A stretch of DNA of 64,000 nt from Halobiforma lacisalsi AJ5 (lineage in GTDB: Archaea; Halobacteriota; Halobacteria; Halobacteriales; Natrialbaceae), in NCBI RefSeq assembly GCF_000226975.2, contig NZ_CP019285.1:3410001-3474000 (forward strand). The letters run 5' to 3'. The first letter of the stretch is position 1, and every line of letters starts with the position of its first letter. The notes under the pieces are model-generated. The model ran no database searches and was not told the origin of the DNA. It saw nothing but the letters and a program-made list of their open reading frames with translations. This document shows positions 1-9,004 of this stretch, one piece after another. Position numbers and translations under genes: made by a program.

Positions 1-1266
1 GACGGCGACGCCGGCGAGGATCGTCAACACGACGTAGATGAAGCCGATCTGGCGGAACGCCATCGTCGGGGTGCCGACGAAGTACAGCGCCAGGATCCCG
101 CCGAGCGGAATCAACGCGAGCGCGAGGTAGGTGACGAACGCGGCCGTCTCCCGTTCGACCTTCGTCCGGCCCAGCCACATCGCCAGAACGAACAGCCCGA
201 CGATGAGGCCGATGATCGCAGCGTCGAGGAACAGTGCCACGAACAGTTCGCCGATGCTGCCGCCGATCTCGGCCAGCGACGCCTCGCGCTGGCCGACCTC
301 GGTTCCGGCCCCTACGTCCGCCGCGAAGAGTCCGTAGACGACGCTCGAGATCGCGTCCCTGAACCGTTCGTTCGAGGCCGACCAGGCGAGGAACACGAGT
401 CCGAGGACCGCCGCGTGTGCGTACGCGGTCGGGTGCTCGAGCATCGGGTGGTCGTCGTACCGGCGGCGTGCGAGGAACTGGACGAGCGCGATCGCGCCGA
501 CGAGGACGACGACGTTGACCATCTGCTGGGGGTGGATCAGGAGGAGCGCGACGCCGCTCAGGAAGATAAGCACGCTGAACGGCGAGAGACCGAGCGGTAG
601 TCGCTCGATGACCGCCCGCCGCCGGAGGTACGCGACGACCGCGAAGACGACCACCGGGACGAAAAACAGTGCGTTCGAGTTCGTGTGCACGCCCATGTGC
701 GTCGCGACGTTGTTGACCGGCAGTACCATCCAGGAGACGATCGCGCCGAACCCGATCGCCGCAGCGCTCCCGCTAACGTTCCGAACGACCAGCGGAACGA
801 ACACCAGGAAGGGAACGAACAGGACGACCATCGTGATCAGCAACGCCCGTTCGACCGGGATGCCGCCGACCTCGCCCAGCACCGACCCGATCGAGTGGAC
901 GGCCGGGTAAAACAGTTCGTGGGGCTCGAGTTTGCCGCCGACGATGTCCCGTGTCCAGCCCAGGTGGGTCATCGCGTCACCCATCCCGGCGTACCGGTAG
1001 TTCCGGATCACCGGGAGGCTCACGATGGCGGTGACGGTCAGCGTGCCCAGGCCGATCCCGACCCCCTGGTACCAGCCGCGACAGACGATAGCGGTGCCGA
1101 CGGCGATCGCAAGCGCCAGCGCGAACGCGGCCCACGTCGCGGACGGCGTGCCCGCGTAGACGGACGACTCGTACCCCGTCGCCGGGTTCTCGCGCGCGAA
1201 GAGAACGCCGGCCGCGACGGCGACGAATCCGCCCGCGAACACGCCCTCGAGTATCGTTCGTCTCAT
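1..1266 (-). CDS. Large polytopic membrane protein, C-terminus outside window
   Basis: 422 codons are visible and the frame is still open at base 1. The protein is a chain of hydrophobic segments separated by short loops, so it sits in the cytoplasmic membrane. I do not recognise a named family. Two soluble motifs, ATGYE near residue 29 and GDAMTHLGW near residue 96, recur in the 627-residue protein at 47627-49510 (ATGYE, HDSLTHLGW), so the two are paralogues. The context of glycan enzymes suggests a role in glycan transfer or polymerisation, but that is inference. The ATG at 1266 was chosen because a GGAGGGGAG Shine-Dalgarno-like run lies about 12 bases upstream and because the TGA of a short leader ORF overlaps it as ATGA. 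Confidence 0.75.
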   Translation of the reverse strand, partial: MRRTILEGVFAGGFVAVAAGVLFARENPATGYESSVYAGTPSATWAAFALALAIAVGTAIVCRGWYQGVGIGLGTLTVTAIVSLPVIRNYRYAGMGDAMTHLGWTRDIVGGKLEPHELFYPAVHSIGSVLGEVGGIPVERALLITMVVLFVPFLVFVPLVVRNVSGSAAAIGFGAIVSWMVLPVNNVATHMGVHTNSNALFFVPVVVFAVVAYLRRRAVIERLPLGLSPFSVLIFLSGVALLLIHPQQMVNVVVLVGAIALVQFLARRRYDDHPMLEHPTAYAHAAVLGLVFLAWSASNERFRDAISSVVYGLFAADVGAGTEVGQREASLAEIGGSIGELFVALFLDAAIIGLIVGLFVLAMWLGRTKVERETAAFVTYLALALIPLGGILALYFVGTPTMAFRQIGFIYVVLTILAGVAV

Positions 1267-1319
1267 CGGTTCGGTCTCCCCTCCGTCTCGCGTTCGGTTC
1301 GCGTCACGTCGAAACGCAT
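1263..1319 (-). CDS. 18-residue leader ORF overlapping the membrane protein start
   Basis: The ORF reads MRFDVTRTERETEGRPNR and its TGA overlaps the ATG of the membrane protein (ATGA). Its own ATG lies 28 bases after an ATAACAAAC promoter element, where a leaderless start is expected. Translation is inferred from this geometry and from similar leader ORFs elsewhere in the window; codon composition is Arg-rich and not informative. Confidence 0.4.
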   Translation of the reverse strand: MRFDVTRTERETEGRPNR

Positions 1320-1347
1320 CTCTTGGAAACCCCTCACCGATACCGGA

Positions 1348-1356
1348 GTTTGTTAT
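1348..1356 (-). promoter_or_regulatory. ATAACAAAC element at TATA position
   Basis: Minus-strand reading ATAACAAAC, 28 bases before the leader ATG at 1319. It belongs to the recurring ATAACAAAG-type element of this window. The rest of the divergent spacer (1357-1682) shows no other feature I can support. Confidence 0.5.
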
Positions 1357-1682
1357 ACGGCTCATACCGCTCGAGCACGGTATCGGCGGTTCTCGGGGCG
1401 TTCCCGGGGGAGAACGGGACTGCTCGTTTCGGCAGCGTACAGGCGACGCTCGACGAGCGGACGATCCCCCCGAGGACCGACCGATCGCAGGACGGAACCC
1501 GGATCGGGGACTCGAGTGGTCGGCGACGACGGCTTCGATCACGATCCAGCCCTCTCGACCGTGTACGCCGATCCTATCCGAACGGCGTCGTCGCTACGGA
1601 GACGTTTCGGCTGCGACGACGGATCAACGATACCGATAGTTTTTGACGACGGTCGTGATGTCTCGGAGCAACGGCTTTCAGC

Positions 1683-3008
1683 ATGTCAGCGATCGTTATC
1701 GACGATATCACCGCCGATGGCAGGAGTCTCGAGTGCGACGTGCGCCCGCGGGGGCGGGTGGAACGGTTCTTCACGGGGGAGCCATTCGAAGTCACCTACG
1801 ACCGCCCGATCGAGGACGTCCCAGACGGCGTCCTCGCTATTCCGGTACTCGCGAACGTCTGTCCCGTCGCCTGGGCGAACGGCGCGGACGTCTACGTCGA
1901 CGAGGTCGACGAGACCTTCGCCCACGCACTGGAAGACGTCCAGGGGGTCCTCGAGTCGATGTACGAGTTCATGGAGGGCGGGGACCTCTACGCCCGCCGG
2001 ACGATCGACGCCGACCCCGACTCCGACCCCGATCCCGACGGCGACGGCGGCGAGAGCGCCCTGCTGTTTACCGGCGGCGTCGACTCGACGTGCTCGTACG
2101 TTCGCCACCGCGACGAGGAGCCGATCCTCGCGAGCATCCGCGGGTGGACGATCACGCCCGATCCCGAGGACGACGGCGACTGGGCCGACCTCCAGGAGCG
2201 CGTCTCGTCGTTCGCCGCGGAGCGGGACCTCGACACCGCCTTCCTCGAGACGAACGCCCTCGAGGCGCTGGACCACGCCATGCTGCTTGCCCACTACAGA
2301 CACCGCGTCGACGGGGCCTGGTACAGTTCCGTCGGTCACGGCCTCGGCCTGCTGGGGCTGTGCGCTCCGATGGCGTACGTCCGCGGCGTGGAGGACGTGT
2401 ACGTCGCCGCGACCCACTGGGAGGGCATCGACCTCGAGTGGGGCTCGTGCCCGGCAATCGACGACCGCGTCCGGTGGGCCAGCACCCGGTGTCACCACGA
2501 CGGCTACGAACTCACCCGCCAGGAGCGGGTCGACGTCATCGCCGACTACGTCGAGGCCGAGGCCCCTACTCTCGAGCTTCAGACCTGCAACCGGCGGATG
2601 GACGGCAACTGCGGCGAGTGCGAGAAATGCTACCGGACGGCCGTCGGTCTCCGGCTGTCCGGGCTCGATCCGACCGCACACGGGTACCCGTTCTCCCACG
2701 AGGAGTACGACGAGATCCGGCGAGCCATGGAACGCGGCGAATGGGAACTCGGCCAGGACGAGCGGTATATGTGGGCGGACATCCGGGAGCGAGCCCGCGA
2801 GACGGACCCGGAATCTCCGGCCGAACGCCGCTTCTTCGAGTGGCTGGTCGAGACGGATCTCGAGGCGCTCGTCTCGGAGGCGGAGTCGCCGCTCTCCCAC
2901 CGGCTTCTTCGTGCGGGCGCGCGGAACACGCCCGCGAGCGTCTACAACGTGGCCTATCCGACCTGGAAATCGATCCAGTCGGGACTGGATCGCGTCCGCT
3001 CGCAGTGA
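1683..3008 (+). CDS. PP-loop ATP-pyrophosphatase-like protein with cysteine cluster
   Basis: 441 residues. TGGVDS at about residues 130-135 matches the SGGxDS PP-loop of the adenine nucleotide alpha-hydrolase superfamily (QueC, GuaA, MnmA relatives), which adenylates a substrate and releases pyrophosphate. C302, C310, C313 and C316 (CNRRMDGNCGECEKC) look like a zinc-binding cluster as in QueC-type enzymes, but the rest does not look like QueC. An Asp/Pro/Gly-rich stretch at 110-123 precedes the loop. It stands alone between a divergent membrane protein and a convergent acidic protein. Within a glycan locus, amidation or thiolation of a sugar or lipid is possible; the substrate is unknown. Start at the ATG 1683, which gives a plausible acidic N-terminus. 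Confidence 0.7.
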   Translation: MSAIVIDDITADGRSLECDVRPRGRVERFFTGEPFEVTYDRPIEDVPDGVLAIPVLANVCPVAWANGADVYVDEVDETFAHALEDVQGVLESMYEFMEGGDLYARRTIDADPDSDPDPDGDGGESALLFTGGVDSTCSYVRHRDEEPILASIRGWTITPDPEDDGDWADLQERVSSFAAERDLDTAFLETNALEALDHAMLLAHYRHRVDGAWYSSVGHGLGLLGLCAPMAYVRGVEDVYVAATHWEGIDLEWGSCPAIDDRVRWASTRCHHDGYELTRQERVDVIADYVEAEAPTLELQTCNRRMDGNCGECEKCYRTAVGLRLSGLDPTAHGYPFSHEEYDEIRRAMERGEWELGQDERYMWADIRERARETDPESPAERRFFEWLVETDLEALVSEAESPLSHRLLRAGARNTPASVYNVAYPTWKSIQSGLDRVRSQ

Positions 3009-3030
3009 CCGCAGTCGGATCCATCATTTC

Positions 3031-3116
3031 ATACGAATCCCTGTCCCGATGGACCGGCGCAACCGCGACCCGTGCGGCGGGTGCCCCGGAACTGACGGAC
3101 AGTGACCCGTATCACT
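3031..3116. repeat. Palindromic ~86-bp dispersed repeat, copy A
   Basis: One of three related copies (others at 6651-6736 and 22709-22796). The reverse complement of this copy matches the others closely, sharing an outer inverted repeat (ATACGG...ACTGTCC and GGACAG...CCGTAT types) and an inner GC-rich inverted repeat. It lies between two convergent genes and overlaps the last few bases of the acidic gene that follows. It could be a MITE-like element or a bidirectional terminator. Confidence 0.7.
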
Positions 3117-3540
3117 CGTCCCGGTCCGTGCCGCCGGGTCGGTTCGCGTCTCCGGTTCCGCCGCCGGGTTCGCCCTCGTCGATGTCGATCTCGAGCGGTT
3201 CGGTCTCCCCGCTGCGTTCGGTCCCTTCCTCGTCGTCCCCGCCGACCGGGATCTTGGTCCGGAGTTCCGATGCGAACGACTGGACCTGGTCGACCAGCGT
3301 CTCCACCTCCTCTTCGAACCGTTCGACCGATCGTTCGACGTAGTGGACCCGCTTCGAGGGGATCCGTCGCACGATGTCGTTGCCCTCCTCGTCCTCGTCG
3401 GTCTTGATGATCCAGTGGTCCTGGAAGTACGCGACGTGCTCGTTCGGGACCGTCTTCCGGACCGTCCCCTCGTCGGGATCCTCGTACACGATCGTCGCCT
3501 CGCCGAGGTCGCGCTCGAGTTCGAGGTCGTCGTCGACCAT
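3112..3540 (-). CDS. Conserved acidic haloarchaeal hypothetical protein
   Basis: 142 residues. The N-terminal 100 residues are ordered and mixed (LGEATIVYEDPDEGTVRKT, then HVAYFQDHWIIKTD), and the last 40 are an acidic, Gly-rich tail. There is no signal peptide or membrane segment, so it is cytoplasmic. I do not recognise a function. The N-terminal part could be a small beta domain followed by a helix (residues about 65-95, with regular hydrophobic spacing). It is convergent with the PP-loop gene and stands 105 bases downstream of the phosphodiesterase gene's stop on the same strand; it may have its own promoter. Confidence 0.65.
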   Translation of the reverse strand: MVDDDLELERDLGEATIVYEDPDEGTVRKTVPNEHVAYFQDHWIIKTDEDEEGNDIVRRIPSKRVHYVERSVERFEEEVETLVDQVQSFASELRTKIPVGGDDEEGTERSGETEPLEIDIDEGEPGGGTGDANRPGGTDRDE

Positions 3541-3645
3541 ACGACGCCCACGCTCGCGACCAGTGTAGAACTCGTGCTTGCGAAAACGCTCGAGTAAAGC
3601 CGGGACCGACGGGTCGGCTGTCCTCCCGGCTACCCCGCTACCCCA

Positions 3646-5238
3646 CTACTCCATATACCCCAGGCCCTTCAACCGATCCTCGACGTCGTCGAAGTCCTCG
3701 TCGACGTCGTCGTCGGTCTCGAGCCGCGAGACGTCGGACCGCCTGACCTTCGTGGTGGCCGGCGTCGCCTCCTCGTCGAAGGCGTCGAACAGCACCCTGC
3801 CGTCGGCGTTCTTCGGGACCGGTTCGCCGATCCCGTGTAGCAGCGTCGGCGCGACGTCGACGACGCGTGCGCCGCGCAAGGTCGCCCCCGCGTCGATCGA
3901 TGGGCCGCGACAGAGGACGATCCCCGTGCTGCGGTGGCTCGCGGCGTAGGTTCCGGTGTCGCCGAAGGGCTCGTCGGCGATCGCGTTTCGCGACTCGTAG
4001 CCGTCGATCCCGTTGACGATCAGATCCGGCGACGACTCGTCGGTGGGGAACAGCTCCTCGCCGTCGTAGACCTGGAGCAGTTGGCGGCCCTCGCTATCGG
4101 TAACCGACTCGAACACCGCCGCTAGCTCCGTCTTTATTTCCGTGACGTCCTCCGGATCGACGACGCCGTTGTCGAACCGTGCGGTGTCGTTGATGTAGCA
4201 GTTGCCGGCGTCGTGGACGAACGCCACCGTCCGCTCGTAGTCGACGTCGTAGAGGGCGTGATCGCCGGGGATCTGCTCGGCGACCGTATCCAGCAGTCGC
4301 CGCGGGAGCTTCGAGACGAGCACCTCCTCGGAGATACCGACCCGCTGGAGCGCGTCCCGGATGCGGTCCCGGGAGATGCCGAGGCTCGCGAGCGCCCCCC
4401 GGGTTCCCTCGTCCTCGCGCCTGAAGAGGTACCCCTCCCGCTCGAGGATGTGGTTGACGTAGACAAGCTGTTCGATCTCCCCGAACCCGTGGTCCGAGAC
4501 CACGTAGAGGTCGGCGTCGTGGCGGTCCGTGTACGACATCACCTCGCCGAGAACGTCGTCGAGCGACCGGTAGTGCTCGAGCAGCCGGTCCATGTCCCAG
4601 ATGAGGTGCTGGAACCGGTCGGGGGCCGTGTAGACGAAGAAGAACAGCCGCCAGTCGTCGCCGGCGTTGTCCATCTGCAGGCGCATCAGTTCGCGCCGGT
4701 CCGCGAGCATCTCCGAGACGGCGGTCTCGAAGTCGTCCAGCCGATCCGCGTATTCGGGGTATTCGAGACTGATCTCGTAGTCGGGGATCCGGCGGTCGAT
4801 CTCGTCTTTGAGCTCCGGCGGGTGGGTGAACTCCCGCTCGGTCGACGGCGTCATCATCCCGGTCACCATCGTGCCGTCGATCTCACGCGCCGGGTAGGTC
4901 ATCGGGACGTTGCCGATGTGGGCCGGCGAGATCTGCTCCCACAGCGGCGGCTGCTTCACGTCGTGGCTGGTGTACATCTCGTGGGAGTATTCCGAAGAGA
5001 GGTTCTGGAAGCCGTAGATCCCGTGTTTGTCCGGCCAGACGCCGGTCGCGATCGACGGCCACGCGAGCGGTGTCGTCGGTGGCGTCGTGCTCTCGAGCGG
5101 GCCGGAGGCTCCTTCTTCGCGGAGTTTCGCGAAGTTGGGCAGTTCGCCCTCGTCGCTCCACCGCTCGATCAATCGCCACGGTACGCCGTCGAGGCCGAGT
5201 ACGAACGCTCGCTGTGACGTGGGGGAAGATCCGCTCAT
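3646..5238 (-). CDS. Alkaline phosphatase superfamily phosphodiesterase (NPP-type), paralogue 1
   Basis: 530 residues, close to the usual size of this group. Metal-binding and catalytic signatures of nucleotide pyrophosphatase/phosphodiesterases are visible: LGLDGVPW near residue 17 (Asp), STTPPTTPLAWP with the nucleophile Thr, APDRFQHL (Asp, His), SDHGFGEIE (Asp-His), and ASHRS (His). There is no signal peptide, so it is predicted cytoplasmic. It ends in RLKGLGYME, a tail shared with three other phosphodiesterases and a ribbon-helix-helix protein in this window. It is very similar to the enzyme at 62100-63743 (shared GDGVPW-to-YGFQ segment), and each lies beside a deacetylase. The substrate is unknown; a phosphate-linked glycan, lipid carrier or sugar nucleotide is inferred. 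Start ATG 5238 is preceded by an ATAACAAAG element. Confidence 0.88.
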   Translation of the reverse strand: MSGSSPTSQRAFVLGLDGVPWRLIERWSDEGELPNFAKLREEGASGPLESTTPPTTPLAWPSIATGVWPDKHGIYGFQNLSSEYSHEMYTSHDVKQPPLWEQISPAHIGNVPMTYPAREIDGTMVTGMMTPSTEREFTHPPELKDEIDRRIPDYEISLEYPEYADRLDDFETAVSEMLADRRELMRLQMDNAGDDWRLFFFVYTAPDRFQHLIWDMDRLLEHYRSLDDVLGEVMSYTDRHDADLYVVSDHGFGEIEQLVYVNHILEREGYLFRREDEGTRGALASLGISRDRIRDALQRVGISEEVLVSKLPRRLLDTVAEQIPGDHALYDVDYERTVAFVHDAGNCYINDTARFDNGVVDPEDVTEIKTELAAVFESVTDSEGRQLLQVYDGEELFPTDESSPDLIVNGIDGYESRNAIADEPFGDTGTYAASHRSTGIVLCRGPSIDAGATLRGARVVDVAPTLLHGIGEPVPKNADGRVLFDAFDEEATPATTKVRRSDVSRLETDDDVDEDFDDVEDRLKGLGYME

Positions 5239-5280
5239 GATTGCGAGAAGCCTGCTGTCGTGGAGGTGACCCGATTGACG

Positions 5281-5289
5281 CTTTGTTAT
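5281..5289 (-). promoter_or_regulatory. ATAACAAAG element upstream of phosphodiesterase
   Basis: Exact ATAACAAAG on the minus strand, 42 bases from the ATG at 5238, implying a 5' UTR of roughly 15-17 bases if it acts like a TATA box. Confidence 0.5.
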
Positions 5290-5562
5290 AAGGAGTGTTC
5301 AGGCGTGTCGGTCGCCCTGTCTGTCGTCGTTCGATGACCTTACCTCGGCCGCCCCGGGCGACCGCAGCTGTTGGCTCGGCCTACTGTTCGCGGCGACGAC
5401 GTTCTCCGACGGAGGAACTGTTGGGCGTCGAATCGGTTCGGTTCGTGGATCGATAGTCGAGCATCGCTCATCGTCCTCGTAACCGGCGGACCGTTCGTCA
5501 CTCCACGCCGTAGCGACTCAGAAACGATCGTCTCGGGCCGCCTTGCTATCGAAAGGCGATCA

Positions 5563-5571
5563 ATAACAAAA
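5563..5571 (+). promoter_or_regulatory. ATAACAAAA element, 25 bases before an ATG
   Basis: ATAACAAAA lies exactly 25 bases before the ATG at 5597, the spacing of a TATA box in a leaderless haloarchaeal promoter. Confidence 0.55.
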
Positions 5572-5596
5572 CCGTTCGGTCCACAGACTGACGAGC

Positions 5597-5626
5597 ATGA
5601 ACACCGGTGGTGGGTTCCGTGGGTAG
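5597..5626 (+). CDS. 9-residue leader ORF overlapping the deacetylase start
   Basis: ATG at the predicted leaderless position encodes MNTGGGFRG and stops at TAG (5624-5626), overlapping the GTG at 5619 used by the deacetylase. Removing one T from this overlap would fuse the leader to the deacetylase, so a sequence error or a real frameshift is the alternative. Confidence 0.35.
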   Translation: MNTGGGFRG

Positions 5627-6581
5627 CGTCGTGATATCGCTCGACGCCGAACTCGGCTGGGGCTTTCACGACCTCGAACGACCGCCGCTCGAGCGGCTCG
5701 AATCCGGCCGCCGCGGCTGGCGTCGAATGCTCGATCTCTGCGCCGAGTTCGACGTGCCCGCGACCTGGGCCGTCGTCGGACACCTGATGCTCGAGTCCTG
5801 TGACGGCGTCCACGCCGACCACCCCGCGCCAGACGGCTGGTTCGACCGCGAACGCGGCGAGTGGACGGACCGCGAGGACCTGCGCTTCGCCCCCGATCTC
5901 GTCCGGGGCGTCGTCGACTCCGACGTCGATCACGAGTTCGCCAGCCACTCGTTCTCCCACGTCCTCTTCGGACGGCCGGAGACTGACCGTGAGATCGCAC
6001 AGGCCGAACTCGAGCGCAGTCTCGAGATCGCCGACGAGTGGGGTGAGTCGGTCAACTCGTTCGTCTACCCGCGTAACGACGTCGGACATCGCGACGTGCT
6101 CGCCGAACACGGGATCTCCGCGTACAGAGGGCGATCGCCGACCTACGACGGGGTCCGGGGGCTGGTCGACTCGACGGTCCGGTCGCGGTCGATGCTCGTC
6201 CAGCCGACGGTCGACGAGTACGGCCTGATCGACGTGCCGGCCTCGCTGTTCCTGTTCGGGTTCGAGGGGCCGGTACGTACCGTTGCGGAGTCGATCTGGG
6301 AGGATCCGATGGTCGTCCAGGCTCGACGGGGGATCGATCAGGCGGTACGAAACGACGGCCTGTTCCACATGTGGCTCCACCCGAACAACCTCACTCGCGA
6401 GCGGGATGACCGGCGTATGCGGGCGATCCTCTCCTATCTCGATCGTCGCCGGTCCGAGACCGACCTCGCCGTCGAGACGATGGGCGACGTCGCCGAACGG
6501 CTCGCCGTCACCCGCGGGGTCGACGGCGGGACCGTCGCGGCCGACGGCGGATCGGAGACGAAGACGGCCGACGACGACTAG
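5619..6581 (+). CDS. Polysaccharide deacetylase (NodB-like), paralogue 1
   Basis: About 320 residues. ISLDAELGWGFHD carries the Asp of the NodB motif 1, and HEFASHSFSHVLF carries the His-x-x-x-His metal-binding pattern of motif 2 (CE4 family, deacetylating N-acetylated sugars). FDVPATWAVVGHL and YPRNDVGH are typical of archaeal and bacterial members. No signal peptide is visible, so it probably acts in the cytoplasm on precursors. GTG 5619 is preferred because it gives MGSVVISLDAEL, matching MGRVVLSIDAEL of the paralogue at 60892. In-frame GTGs at 5607 and 5610 are alternatives. It is divergent from the phosphodiesterase and followed by repeat copy B. Confidence 0.85.
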   Translation: MGSVVISLDAELGWGFHDLERPPLERLESGRRGWRRMLDLCAEFDVPATWAVVGHLMLESCDGVHADHPAPDGWFDRERGEWTDREDLRFAPDLVRGVVDSDVDHEFASHSFSHVLFGRPETDREIAQAELERSLEIADEWGESVNSFVYPRNDVGHRDVLAEHGISAYRGRSPTYDGVRGLVDSTVRSRSMLVQPTVDEYGLIDVPASLFLFGFEGPVRTVAESIWEDPMVVQARRGIDQAVRNDGLFHMWLHPNNLTRERDDRRMRAILSYLDRRRSETDLAVETMGDVAERLAVTRGVDGGTVAADGGSETKTADDD

Positions 6582-6650
6582 TGGCGGTCCAGTCAAGACT
6601 GTAGCATCGAATCGGGCGGAGTGGTTCGATTCGACCCTGCAGCCGACGCC

Positions 6651-6736
6651 TGATACGGGGTACTGTCCGTCAGTTCCGGCACACCCGCGACCCGGCAGCG
6701 GGTGCGCCGGTCCATCGGGACAGGATCCGTATGAAA
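6651..6736. repeat. Palindromic ~86-bp dispersed repeat, copy B
   Basis: Second copy of the repeat at 3031-3116 (inverted relative to it). The inner arms CACCCGC and GCGGGTG with flanking CCGG form a strong GC-rich hairpin. It is located just after the deacetylase stop. Confidence 0.7.
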
Positions 6737-6851
6737 CGGTACCGAGGCGGTTGGGACCGTTCGACCGTTGCTGACGCCTAATTCGGTAGGCCGATCGATC
6801 ACCACCAGCCACGGGAACGGCTACTCACTCCCCCGAGGCTGTACGTCGCAG

Positions 6852-6860
6852 ATAACAAAG
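6852..6860 (+). promoter_or_regulatory. ATAACAAAG element, 26 bases before ATG 6887
   Basis: Exact consensus ATAACAAAG, 26 bases from the start of the oxidoreductase operon, which fixes ATG 6887 as a leaderless start. Confidence 0.6.
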
Positions 6861-6886
6861 CCCGCAGACCGCTCCCTCTCTGCCAG

Positions 6887-8059
6887 ATGCTCTCGCTTTC
6901 GTCACCGTTCAGCCGGCGGACCGACTCGAGTACGCTCCGACTGGGGGTACTCGGGGTCGGAAATATCGGCATGGTACATCTGAAGTCGGCACGGGCGATG
7001 GCCGACGTCGAGGTCGTCGCCGCCGCCGACGCCGTTCCGGAGAACCGCAGGCGCGCCGAACGCGCCGGCGTGGCCCGGACCTACGACGACTACGCGGCGC
7101 TGCTCGAGGCCGAAGCCCTCGATGTCGCGGTCGTCGCGTTGCCGCCCGTCCTCCACCGCGAGGCGGTCGAACGGGCCGCCGAAGCCGGTGTCGACGTCTT
7201 CGTCGAAAAACCCCTCGCTCGCTCGACCGACGAGGCGGATCGACTCCTCGAGGCCGCGGCGGACGGGGCCATCGCGGTCGGCGTCGACCACACGCTGCGA
7301 TACCAGCCCGATATCGTCGGCGTCGCCGAGGAATACGCGGACGGTGCAGTCGGACACGTCCCCTACGCCTCGATGACGCGGCTCAACGACGGCCCGCTCG
7401 GTCGGCCTCCGGCCGACTCCGCCCCCGCGTCGTGGCCGTTAGACCCCGAGGCGGCCGGCGGCGGCTCCCTGCTCGAGCTCGGCATCCACTGTTTCGACGT
7501 CCTCGAGCACCTGTTCGGTGAACTCGAGGTGCGGAGCGCGTCGCTCGGTACGACCCTGGAGATTCCCGTCGAGGACGCGGCGACGGTGCTCCTCGAGGCC
7601 CCCGAGACCGGGACGACGATCACGCTGCACTGTGGCTCCTACCAGTGGGAGGAACTCCCCGAGGTGAACACCCGACTACGGCTCGAGGGCGTCACGGGGA
7701 CGATCAGCAACGAGGACCACCTGCCCGACAACATCTACGTCGACGCGGCGAGGGAAGCCCTGAAGAACGTCGCGAGCCGCGTCACCGACGACGAGCCGAC
7801 GGTGTTCGGTCCGACCTTCTACCTGCAGGCCCACTACCGGGCGCTCGAGGACTTCTGCGACGCGGTTCGCGCGGGCGAGTCGCCGCCGATCGACGGCGAG
7901 GACGGCAGGCGGACGCTCGCGCTGGCCGAGCGGGCGTACGAACTGGCTGCCGAGGACGCCCGGAAGCGCGACGAGGATCCGTTGGAATCGGAGGCGGACG
8001 CTCGCGACAGCGACCGAGACGGTGACCGAGACCAGGACGAAGCGGAGGTGACCCTGTAA
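6887..8059 (+). CDS. Gfo/Idh/MocA-family NAD(P)-dependent oxidoreductase
   Basis: 390 residues, normal length. LGVLGVGNIGMVHL near residue 18 is the GxGxxG Rossmann motif, and DVFVEKPLA near 105 is the EKP motif of the family. HCFDVLEHL supplies a likely catalytic-region His. The family oxidises or reduces sugars, often as sugar nucleotides. The last 35 residues are a charged low-complexity tail. It is first in an operon with a DUF362 protein (2-base gap) and an NAD-dependent epimerase. Substrate unknown; a glycan precursor is inferred from context. Confidence 0.85.
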   Translation: MLSLSSPFSRRTDSSTLRLGVLGVGNIGMVHLKSARAMADVEVVAAADAVPENRRRAERAGVARTYDDYAALLEAEALDVAVVALPPVLHREAVERAAEAGVDVFVEKPLARSTDEADRLLEAAADGAIAVGVDHTLRYQPDIVGVAEEYADGAVGHVPYASMTRLNDGPLGRPPADSAPASWPLDPEAAGGGSLLELGIHCFDVLEHLFGELEVRSASLGTTLEIPVEDAATVLLEAPETGTTITLHCGSYQWEELPEVNTRLRLEGVTGTISNEDHLPDNIYVDAAREALKNVASRVTDDEPTVFGPTFYLQAHYRALEDFCDAVRAGESPPIDGEDGRRTLALAERAYELAAEDARKRDEDPLESEADARDSDRDGDRDQDEAEVTL

Positions 8060-8061
8060 CC

Positions 8062-9004
8062 ATGACTGTGTCCGGCGATCCGACGGTGCGCGTGATACGC
8101 GCCGACGGCGACGCCCGAACCGGCTTTACACCGAACCTCGAGCGGCGACTCGACCGCTTCCGACCCGCGGTGGCGGACTTGCTCGAAGGCGTCGAAATCG
8201 CGGCCGACGTCGATCGTGTGACGATCCTCCCGGACGCACACTACCCGTTTCACCCCTCCTCCGGGATGGTGACGGATCCGGCCGTGGTCGGCGCGGTCGC
8301 GGCGGCGATCCGCCACGATCACCCTGACGTGGACGTAGCCGTCGCTGGCGCGAGCGACGACCGAATCGACTTCGATCGCACGGCCGCCTATCTGGGGTAT
8401 CGCGAGGCGCTCGAGCGGGCCGACGCGGACGCGGACCTCGTCGACCTCGCGGATGGGCGCCGGTCGCTCAGGACCGTCTCCGACGGGGATCGAGCGGTCG
8501 ACCTCCGGATCCCGGAACGGCTCGTGGAGGGGGGCGTCGTCCCCGTGCCGACGCTGCGGCCGACCGAGGCCGGGACCGTGGCGGGCGGGATGCGGGCGAT
8601 CGCTCGAGTCGTCGGCTCCGGCGGCTCCACTGTGGCGGGATCCGACGAAGACCCGGCGGCCGTCGTCGGTGCGGTGCGAACGATCGATCCCGCCTGGACG
8701 GTAGTAGACGCCGCGACGACCTACGGCGGGGGGCACGACCGCCGTCGACGCCCTCGGCGCGGTGTTGCTCGACCGGGACCTCCCGTCGGACGACGCGCTG
8801 TCGGCCGCCCTCGAGGGGGACGACGCGTCGATCACCGTCTCCCCGATCGGCGACGTGCCGGACCTCGAGACGCTCCGGGAACGGATGCCCGACGGCGAGT
8901 TGCCGCCCGCCGACGACACGCACCCGGCCGTCTCGGTGGCCTACCGGCTCTACGCCGCCGTGGGCAACGACGCCGTGCCGCCGCAACTCGAGGCGAGACG
9001 ATGA
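8062..9004 (+). pseudogene. DUF362-like protein interrupted by a +1 frameshift in a G6 run
   Basis: The frame from ATG 8062 reads a coherent acidic protein to VVDAATTYGGG, then becomes Arg-rich. The coherent sequence resumes in the next frame as GTTAVDALGAVLLDRDLPSDD and ends at TGA 9002-9004. The switch lies at six Gs (8728-8733); deleting one G restores a 313-residue protein. The sequence resembles DUF362 proteins, which often carry or accompany Fe-S functions, but no CxxCxxC cluster is visible here. The stop overlaps the next gene's ATG (ATGA), which supports the restored frame. It could be a sequencing error, a recent mutation or a phase-variable tract. Confidence 0.75.

Noticed and set aside
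685-3105. 806-residue plus-strand frame across the first genes
   Set aside because: It is Arg/Pro/Ser-rich in the part opposite or out of frame with the real genes and has no recognisable domain. The PP-loop frame explains the region.
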